A stretch of DNA of 5,023 nucleotides from contig JAEDIH010000126.1 of assembly GCA_016292575.1 (NCBI GenBank), forward strand, positions 1 through 5,023, in the 5' to 3' direction. Under the pieces are notes generated by a model that saw only the letters and a program-made list of their open reading frames with translations, was not told the DNA's origin and did not search any database. The translations under genes and the position numbers were made by a program. Of this stretch, positions 1-5,023 are shown in pieces. Origin of the DNA: Clostridiaceae bacterium (GTDB lineage Bacteria; Bacillota; Clostridia; Oscillospirales; Acutalibacteraceae). Numbering within the stretch: the first letter of the stretch is position 1; every line of letters starts with the position of its first letter.

Positions 1-1062
1 CTTGTAATGAAGTTTTCAAGGATAATGGCAATCCTTTTGCCCGTCTGCATCATTCTCATCATCGGTGCGCTCGATTTGCTCATCTATTCCGCGGCAAAGA
101 GCATTGACGCAATGACCGATGTTGTTAAAATTCAAAACTCCGTCGGCGATCTTCAGGCGTTTGTTGTCTATATGATAATGATAGTTTTCTCCGTTTCGCT
201 CGCCGCGTCAATGTTCGTCATTGTTCCGAGAGCCAACATCTCCGCAAAAAGAATCAACGAGGTGCTTGACCTTGAGCCGGCAATCAAGGATCCGGAAACA
301 AGCGTTTCAATTAAAAAGGAAAACGAGGGTACCGTTGAATTCAAAAATGTCTCGTTCGGTTATGCGGACGCGGAAAGCAACGTTCTTTCCGATATCTCCT
401 TTACTGCCGAAAAAAACAAGGTCACCGCAATAATCGGCGCAACAGGCAGCGGAAAAACAACCCTTGTCAACCTCATTGCCCGTTTTTACGACGCGAGCGA
501 CGGTCAGGTGCTTTTTGACGGCGTTGACGTCCGCTCCCTCAGCCAGAGCGAGCTGCACAAAAGGCTCGGTCTTGTTCCGCAGAAGAGCTTCCTTTTCAGC
601 GGCAGTATCCGGGACAACCTGCTTTACGGCAACGAGAACGCAAGTGACGAACGCCTCAAGCTTGCTCTTGATATTGCGCAGTGCGGCTTTGTTTATGAGC
701 TTGAAAACGGTATTGAAAGCCCCGTGAGCCAGAACGCAACCAACCTTTCCGGCGGTCAGAAACAGCGCATTTCCATTGCGCGCGCTCTTGTCAGGGACGC
801 CGAGGTATATATTTTTGACGACAGCTTTTCCGCTCTTGACTTCATGACCGACGCAAAGCTGAGGAAAGCTCTGCGCGAAAAGCTTTCGGCAACGGTTATT
901 ATTGTTGCGCAGAGGGTCGGCACTATCCTTGACGCAGACAAGATTATTGTCCTTGACGAGGGAAAAATTGCAGGCGTGGGTACCCACAGGGAGCTTTGCT
1001 CCTCCTGCGGAATATACCGTGAGATCGTGCGATCTCAGCTTGACGAGGAGGCGTTGGTATGA
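1..1062 (+). CDS. Heterodimeric ABC exporter, first subunit (degenerate ATP site), 5'-truncated by window edge
   Basis: This is the C-terminal part of a membrane half-transporter (ABC transmembrane domain fused to an ATPase domain) that exports a drug, lipid or peptide. The frame is open to base 1. The Met at position 7 lies inside the membrane domain, so it is not the real start; about 230-250 residues are missing compared with a usual length near 580. Numbering from that Met, two membrane segments are visible at about 6-28 and 50-73, followed by the ATPase domain from about 108. It shows A-loop Tyr119, Walker A GATGSGKT (144-151), Q-loop Gln192, signature LSGGQ (247-251), Walker B ending Asp271-Asp272, and D-loop SALD (275-278). 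The catalytic Glu is Asp272, and the switch His is Gln302 (VAQR). Both changes are usual in the degenerate partner of heterodimeric exporters such as TM287/288. The stop overlaps the start of the next gene, its presumed partner. Family assignment is firm; the substrate is unknown. Confidence 0.95.
   Translation, partial: LVMKFSRIMAILLPVCIILIIGALDLLIYSAAKSIDAMTDVVKIQNSVGDLQAFVVYMIMIVFSVSLAASMFVIVPRANISAKRINEVLDLEPAIKDPETSVSIKKENEGTVEFKNVSFGYADAESNVLSDISFTAEKNKVTAIIGATGSGKTTLVNLIARFYDASDGQVLFDGVDVRSLSQSELHKRLGLVPQKSFLFSGSIRDNLLYGNENASDERLKLALDIAQCGFVYELENGIESPVSQNATNLSGGQKQRISIARALVRDAEVYIFDDSFSALDFMTDAKLRKALREKLSATVIIVAQRVGTILDADKIIVLDEGKIAGVGTHRELCSSCGIYREIVRSQLDEEALV
1046..1051 (+). promoter_or_regulatory. 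Ribosome binding site of second ABC subunit, inside the first subunit's coding region
   Basis: A perfect AGGAGG lies 7 bases before the ATG at 1059, within the last codons of the upstream gene. Together with the ATGA stop/start overlap (1059-1062) it fixes the start of the second subunit. It suggests that ribosomes ending the first gene restart on the second, giving balanced amounts of the two subunits; that coupling is inferred. Confidence 0.85.
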
Positions 1063-2912
1063 AAAAGGAGAACACCTCGCTGAAAGAGCGCAAAACCGAA
1101 ACAAATGAAAAATATGCCGGATATCACGAAAGCGAAAAAACCGAAGCGCAAAAGCCGCAGAACTTTTGGAAAACAGCCCGAAAGCTTCTCTCCCTGCTCA
1201 AGGGCAACCGTTTGCGCGTTGCCGTTGTGTTTGTTTTTGCCGTCGGCTCGGCGGTGCTCGGCGTTATCGGTCCGCAATACCTCAAGGGAATAATCGACCT
1301 TATAAGCGAGCAGGTCAGACACAAGCTTCAGACCGGAAGCATTGACTTTTCCGCAATCGGCGGAATACTCAAAAACGTTGCGGTCATTTTTGCCTTGTAT
1401 GCGCTGTGCCTTTTTGTCATCAATTTTGTAATGGCAAAGGTCACTCAGGACGTTATCACCACCCTGCGCGACAGGGTCAACCGCAGGATATCGTTTCTTC
1501 CGCTGAGCTTTTTCGATTCCCACACCAAGGGCGACCTGCTCTCGCGCGTGACGAACGATATCGACAATATCAACAACACGTTCCAGAATAACCTTATCCA
1601 GATAACAACCTCGTTTGTAACCTTTTTCGGTGTGCTCATCGTCATGCTGCTTGAAAGTCCTGCAATGACGGCGGCAACGCTCATTCCCATTCCGCTCGGC
1701 GGTCTTGCCGCGTTTTTAATCCTCGGTCGCTCCAAGCGCTATTTCCGCGAGCAATGGAAGCAGACCGGCAACATCAACGGTCATATTGAGGAAATGTTCA
1801 CCGGTCACCAGACAGTCAAAATCTTCTCACGAGAGAAAAACGCTATTGAGGAATTCATGCAAATCAACAACGAGCTTTACTCTGTCAGCAGGAAAGCGCA
1901 GTTTTTTTCAAGCGTTATCAACCCGGTTGTCGGCTTTGCAAAAAATATCGGTTATGTGTTTATTTGCGTAATAGCGGGATATTTTATAATTAACGAAACT
2001 CTGACGCTCGGAACAATTACAGCTTTCATGGTCTATTCAAATATGTTCATGCAGCCGCTTGTTGACATCAGCAAAATACTCAACTCCATCCAGTCCTCGC
2101 TGGCCTCTGCCGAGCGCGTTTTTGAAATTATTGAAGCAGAACCGGAGGTGCCGGACACCGTAAAGGCGGAGATAAAGCACGCGCAGGGCTTTGTTGACTT
2201 TGAAAACGTCTGCTTCTGCTATACCGACGGCATACCTCTGTTTGAAAACTTCAGCCTTTCCGTAAAGCCGGGTCAGCTTATTGCAATAGTCGGTCCCACC
2301 GGCGCCGGAAAAACAACGCTCGTCAATCTCCTCATGCGCTTTTACGAGATTAAAAGCGGAAGCATCAAGGTTGACGGAACGGATATCAGGGATATTTCAA
2401 GGGAAAACCTGCGAAACATCTTCGGCATGGTGTTGCAGGATACCTGGCTCAAAAAGGCAACTATACGCGAGAATATCAGATATGGCAACGAAAACGCAAG
2501 CGAAGAGGAGTTTTTGAGCGCCGTTAAGGCCGCAAAGGTTGATTACTTTGTTTCAACCCTGCCGGACGGCTTTGAAACCGAGCTTGACGAGGACGGCTCA
2601 AACCTTTCGGCAGGTCAGAAGCAGCTTTTGACCATTGCGCGCGCCATTCTTGCCGACCCGGAAATTCTCATTCTTGACGAGGCAACAAGCTGCGTTGACA
2701 CGCGCACCGAAGTCCAGATTCAGGCCGCGATGAAAAACCTCATGTGCGGACGCACAAACTTTGTCATTGCCCACCGCCTTTCAACAATCCGCGAGGCGGA
2801 CAGCATCCTTGTTATAAACGAGGGCAAAATTGTTGAGCAGGGTACGCACGAGCAGCTGCTTAATAAAAACGGCTTTTACGCCGAGCTTTATAATTCACAG
2901 TTCAAAAGCTGA
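1059..2912 (+). CDS. Heterodimeric ABC exporter, second subunit (catalytically intact ATP site)
   Basis: A complete 617-residue half-transporter with membrane domain then ATPase domain. Residues 1-35 are a hydrophilic Lys/Glu-rich cytosolic leader. Membrane segments lie at about 53-73, 105-127, 178-199, 203-223, 288-309 and 316-335. The loop FDSHTKGDLLSRVTNDID (152-169) is the conserved intracellular coupling region of type IV exporters. The ATPase has A-loop Tyr388, Walker A GPTGAGKT (412-419), Q-loop Gln460, Walker B ILILDE with catalytic Glu541, D-loop SCVD (544-547) and H-loop His572. The signature is LSAGQ (516-520), not LSGGQ, as expected of the subunit that completes its partner's degenerate site. 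The start at 1059 is supported by a perfect Shine-Dalgarno and the 4-base overlap with the first subunit; the next Met is at residue 125, inside the membrane domain. Length is slightly above the family norm because of the leader. It resembles clostridial multidrug-type exporters (LmrCD, TM287/288 group). The substrate cannot be read from the sequence. Confidence 0.96.
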   Translation: MKKENTSLKERKTETNEKYAGYHESEKTEAQKPQNFWKTARKLLSLLKGNRLRVAVVFVFAVGSAVLGVIGPQYLKGIIDLISEQVRHKLQTGSIDFSAIGGILKNVAVIFALYALCLFVINFVMAKVTQDVITTLRDRVNRRISFLPLSFFDSHTKGDLLSRVTNDIDNINNTFQNNLIQITTSFVTFFGVLIVMLLESPAMTAATLIPIPLGGLAAFLILGRSKRYFREQWKQTGNINGHIEEMFTGHQTVKIFSREKNAIEEFMQINNELYSVSRKAQFFSSVINPVVGFAKNIGYVFICVIAGYFIINETLTLGTITAFMVYSNMFMQPLVDISKILNSIQSSLASAERVFEIIEAEPEVPDTVKAEIKHAQGFVDFENVCFCYTDGIPLFENFSLSVKPGQLIAIVGPTGAGKTTLVNLLMRFYEIKSGSIKVDGTDIRDISRENLRNIFGMVLQDTWLKKATIRENIRYGNENASEEEFLSAVKAAKVDYFVSTLPDGFETELDEDGSNLSAGQKQLLTIARAILADPEILILDEATSCVDTRTEVQIQAAMKNLMCGRTNFVIAHRLSTIREADSILVINEGKIVEQGTHEQLLNKNGFYAELYNSQFKS

Positions 2913-2934
2913 GGCGGTCTGCGTCTCAAAGATC

Positions 2935-2939
2935 GGGGA
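2935..2939 (+). promoter_or_regulatory. Probable weak ribosome binding site of the M16 peptidase gene
   Basis: GGGGA lies 7 bases before the ATG at 2947 in the 34-base spacer after the second ABC gene. It matches the Shine-Dalgarno consensus less well than the site at 1046. It supports the 2947 start over a longer in-frame reading from a TTG at 2830. The rest of the spacer (2913-2946) shows no terminator hairpin and no clear promoter. Confidence 0.6.
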
Positions 2940-2946
2940 ACAGCAC

Positions 2947-4209
2947 ATGAAGCTTATCACTCTTGAAAACGGTCTTACTCTTTTCCTTGAAAAAAGGAGC
3001 GAGCTGCGCTCGGCAACAGTCGGCGTCTGGGTCGCCTCGGGCTCAAGGGAGGAGAACGAAAGCAACAACGGAATTTCCCATTTTATTGAGCATATTGTTT
3101 TCAAAGGCTCAAAAAAGCGCACCGCGTTTGAAATTGCGCAGGGCATGGATTGCCTCGGCGCGGCGGTGAACGCCTACACAACAAAGGAGTTCACCTTTTT
3201 CTATACCCGTGCGCTTGATTACCACATTGAAAAGGCGGCCGATATCCTTTTTGATATGGTCTGCAATCCGCGCCTTGATGAAAGTGATATTGAAACGGAA
3301 AAGGGCGTTATCCTTGAGGAGATTGCCATGTGTGAGGACGACCCGGCGGACGTTTGCTATGAAAAAAACGAAAGCGCCGTTCTCAAAGAAAGCAGCCTTT
3401 CGCTCGAAATTTTAGGCACGCCGGAAAGCGTAAAAGGACTAAACAGGGAAGCCTTTGCCGCGCACATGAAAAAATTCTATGTACCCGAGCGCACGGTAAT
3501 AGGCATCGGCGGAAGCTTTGACGAGGAAAAAATGCTTAAAAAGGTCAGGGAATACTTTGCGCCGCTCAAAAACACGGGCAATCCGCTTTCCTTTGAAAAA
3601 GTGGTGTTTAAAAAATGCATGACGCTGGAAAAGCGACCGTTTGAGCAGGCTCACCTCATGCTCTCTTTCCCGGGAATACCGATTGAACACGAGAACCTTT
3701 TTCCTTTGCAGCTTTGTATGTTCATTCTCGGAACGGGAAACTCCTCCCGGCTCAACCAGCGCATACGCGAGCAGCTCGGTCTGGTTTACAGCGTTGACAG
3801 CTTCCTTGCGCGCTATCTCGGCGGCGGCTATATTGCCGTTTCAATGAGTCTTTCGCCCGGGGGACAGAAAAAGGCGCTTGAGGAAACGTGCCGAATTTTG
3901 CGCTCGTTTCCGGAAAGTATTACCGAAAAGGAGCTTTCCGTTGCAAAGGAAAAGCTCATCTCAAGCCTCATCATGAGCCGCGAGCAGCCTCATTCCAAGC
4001 TCAGCTCCATCGGTCAGGGGCTTTTGCTGCTTTCAAAGTTCGTTGACGACGATGAAATAATCGAACGCATAAAAGCCGTTACGCCCGAAAAGCTGCGAGA
4101 GGTTGCGCAGAAGTATCTTGACCTTGAAAAGGCTTCGTTCACCGCTGTCGGAAAAGTCCTCAAAAAAGAGGAGTATGAGCAGATCATAAATAAAAGCGTG
4201 ATAAAATAA
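2947..4209 (+). CDS. M16 family zinc metallopeptidase (mitochondrial-processing-peptidase-like, M16B)
   Basis: A complete 420-residue protein, the usual size of bacterial M16B peptidases such as Bacillus subtilis YmxG (about 410). The start at 2947 gives the typical opening MKLITLENGLTL; reading from upstream would add 39 residues overlapping the ABC gene. The N-terminal domain has the inverted zinc motif HFIEH (45-49): His45 and His49 bind zinc and Glu48 is the catalytic base. The third zinc ligand is Glu125 (or Glu124) in VILEEIAMCEDDP, at the right distance downstream. The C-terminal domain has the substrate-binding R/Y motif, SSRLNQRIREQLGLVYSV (266-283), with Arg274 and Tyr281. No signal peptide or membrane segment is visible, so it is probably cytosolic. 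M16B enzymes close as a dimeric clam shell around unfolded peptides. No inactive partner gene is seen here; both motif sets sit in one chain, which fits a homodimer. Substrate unknown. Short spacers on both sides suggest co-transcription with the ABC genes and proB. Confidence 0.95.
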   Translation: MKLITLENGLTLFLEKRSELRSATVGVWVASGSREENESNNGISHFIEHIVFKGSKKRTAFEIAQGMDCLGAAVNAYTTKEFTFFYTRALDYHIEKAADILFDMVCNPRLDESDIETEKGVILEEIAMCEDDPADVCYEKNESAVLKESSLSLEILGTPESVKGLNREAFAAHMKKFYVPERTVIGIGGSFDEEKMLKKVREYFAPLKNTGNPLSFEKVVFKKCMTLEKRPFEQAHLMLSFPGIPIEHENLFPLQLCMFILGTGNSSRLNQRIREQLGLVYSVDSFLARYLGGGYIAVSMSLSPGGQKKALEETCRILRSFPESITEKELSVAKEKLISSLIMSREQPHSKLSSIGQGLLLLSKFVDDDEIIERIKAVTPEKLREVAQKYLDLEKASFTAVGKVLKKEEYEQIINKSVIK

Positions 4210-4226
4210 AAAGATATATTCAACCG

Positions 4227-4231
4227 AGGAG
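4227..4231 (+). promoter_or_regulatory. Probable ribosome binding site of proB
   Basis: AGGAG lies in the 34-base spacer after the peptidase gene. It sits 12 bases before the ATG at 4244, which is rather long, and directly against an in-frame ATG at 4232, which is too close to use with it. A second, weaker purine run (AAGGAA, 4238-4243) touches the 4244 ATG. The start at 4244 is therefore preferred but not certain. No terminator hairpin is seen in 4210-4243. Confidence 0.55.
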
Positions 4232-4243
4232 ATGCAAAAGGAA

Positions 4244-5023
4244 ATGACTCTTAAGGGAGTAAAAAAAATTGTTGTCAAGGTGGGAACCTCCACCCTTACA
4301 TATGAAACGGGAAAAACGAACATTCGCCGGATGATGAAGCTGTGCTCCGTCCTTGCCGATCTTCACAACGCAGGGCTTGACGTTGTTCTTGTAACGTCCG
4401 GCGCAATCGGAGTGGGCGTCGGCAAGCTCGGTCTTGGAAAAAAGCCGGAGGATATCCCCGGCAGGCAGGCGGCCGCGTGCGTGGGTCAGTGCGAGCTGAT
4501 GTTCATGTATGACAAATTCTTCAGCGAATACGGTCAAAAAACGGGTCAGCTTCTTGTTACAAAGGACGACTTTGAAAACGAAACAAGGCGCAAGAACCTT
4601 TCAAACGCCTTTGAAAAGCTGTTTGAGTACGGAGCCATACCCGTTGTTAACGAGAACGACAGCGTTGCAACCGAGGAAATTGTCTTTGGCGATAACGACA
4701 GCCTTTCCGCCATTGTTGCAAAGCTTATCAAAGCGGACGCACTCATCATACTTTCGGACATTGACGGTCTGTTCGACTCAAACCCGGCGGAAAACCCGGA
4801 GGCCAGACTCATTCCGGTGGTTGAAAAAATTGACGATAAAATTCTTTCAATCTGCGGCACTGCCGGAACAAGCCGCGGAACGGGCGGAATGGTGACAAAG
4901 GTTCATGCCGCGCAGATTGCCTGCGAGGCAGGCATACCCACGGTTGTTATGAACGGCAGTGCTCCGCAGGATATCTACAAGCTTATTGACGGCAGGCAGA
5001 CAGGGACGCTGTTTATGCCGGGG
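4244..5023 (+). CDS. proB: Glutamate 5-kinase, 3'-truncated by window edge
   Basis: ProB phosphorylates L-glutamate with ATP to give glutamyl 5-phosphate, the first step of proline synthesis in the cytosol. The 260 visible residues cover essentially the whole amino-acid-kinase domain. They show VVKVGTSTL with Lys12 (phosphate binding), TSGAIG with Ser52, PVVNENDSV with Asn136 and Asp139, FGDNDSLSA with Asp150 and Asn151 (glutamate site), SDIDGLF at 171-177 (nucleotide site), and GTGGMVTK with Lys219. All sit about two residues after their Escherichia coli counterparts (Lys10, Ser50, Asp137, Asn149, Lys217). Asp109 matches the E. coli residue (Asp107) whose change relieves proline inhibition, so feedback control is probably kept (inference). 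The frame is open to the window end, so it cannot be seen whether a C-terminal PUA domain follows (long form, about 370 residues) or the protein stops soon (short form, about 260-270). An in-frame ATG at 4232 would add four residues. proA is a likely next gene but lies outside. Confidence 0.96.
   Translation, partial: MTLKGVKKIVVKVGTSTLTYETGKTNIRRMMKLCSVLADLHNAGLDVVLVTSGAIGVGVGKLGLGKKPEDIPGRQAAACVGQCELMFMYDKFFSEYGQKTGQLLVTKDDFENETRRKNLSNAFEKLFEYGAIPVVNENDSVATEEIVFGDNDSLSAIVAKLIKADALIILSDIDGLFDSNPAENPEARLIPVVEKIDDKILSICGTAGTSRGTGGMVTKVHAAQIACEAGIPTVVMNGSAPQDIYKLIDGRQTGTLFMPG

Noticed and set aside
7..1062. A free-standing 351-residue ABC protein starting at the Met at position 7
   Set aside because: The frame stays open to base 1, there is no Shine-Dalgarno before position 7, and the protein would start inside the fifth membrane segment of a standard half-transporter. 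It is cut by the window edge, not naturally short.
307..1104. A 265-residue open frame on the minus strand
   Set aside because: It lies fully opposite the ATPase domain of the first ABC subunit, whose motifs are all intact. The translation shows no recognisable domain and is rich in Cys/Lys/Val in the way antisense frames of this codon bias are.
1035..1523. A 162-residue open frame on the minus strand
   Set aside because: It is antisense to the end of the first and the start of the second ABC gene, with no recognisable domain.
2830..2946. An N-terminal extension of the M16 peptidase from a TTG at 2830
   Set aside because: It would add 39 residues overlapping the ABC ATPase, with no family match; the ATG at 2947 gives the standard M16 opening and has a nearby GGGGA.
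2913..2946. A terminator or promoter between the ABC genes and the peptidase gene
   Set aside because: The 34-base spacer has no stem-loop with a T-tract and no paired -35/-10 boxes that I can defend.
3000..3012. A small perfect inverted repeat (CGAGC-TGC-GCTCG)
   Set aside because: It is only 5 base pairs, lies inside the coding region of the peptidase, and has no T-run. It is expected by chance.
4220..4895. Open frames overlapping proB (minus 4220-4537, minus 4546-4860, plus 4509-4895)
   Set aside because: All overlap the clearly recognisable proB frame, which carries every expected catalytic motif. None of the three has a recognisable domain.

Overview
The window is a compact, one-direction (+) stretch of bacterial chromosome holding four genes and almost no non-coding DNA. 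Base composition is roughly half G+C by eye. The protein style (clostridial-type heterodimeric ABC exporter, short M16B peptidase, ProB), short spacers and purine-rich Shine-Dalgarno sequences suggest a Gram-positive anaerobe of the class Clostridia, perhaps the Ruminococcaceae/Oscillospiraceae. That placement is an inference from style; no marker gene is present.

Layout: (1) positions 1-1062, the 3' part of an ABC exporter half-transporter, cut by the left edge of the window. (2) 1059-2912, a second, complete ABC exporter half-transporter that overlaps the first by 4 bases (ATGA). (3) 2947-4209, a complete M16 (pitrilysin/insulinase, processing-peptidase-like) zinc peptidase. (4) 4244-5023, the 5' part of proB, glutamate 5-kinase, cut by the right edge. 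The two non-overlapping junctions are each only 34 bases long. Neither contains a visible terminator hairpin or a convincing promoter, so all four genes could share one transcript.

How they work together: the two ABC proteins almost certainly pair as a heterodimeric exporter. The first carries a degenerate catalytic set (Asp in place of the Walker B Glu, Gln in place of the H-loop His) with a perfect LSGGQ. The second carries the intact catalytic set with an altered signature, LSAGQ. The pair would therefore form one degenerate and one canonical ATP site. The M16 peptidase has all its catalytic and substrate-binding motifs and is probably cytosolic. ProB performs the first step of proline synthesis. 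No functional link between exporter, peptidase and ProB can be shown from the sequence; operon-like packing is the only connection.

I see no mobile element, CRISPR array, RNA gene or notable repeat, and no credible new system. The most interesting points are the asymmetric ATP sites, the tight coupling of the two exporter genes, and the exporter-peptidase adjacency.
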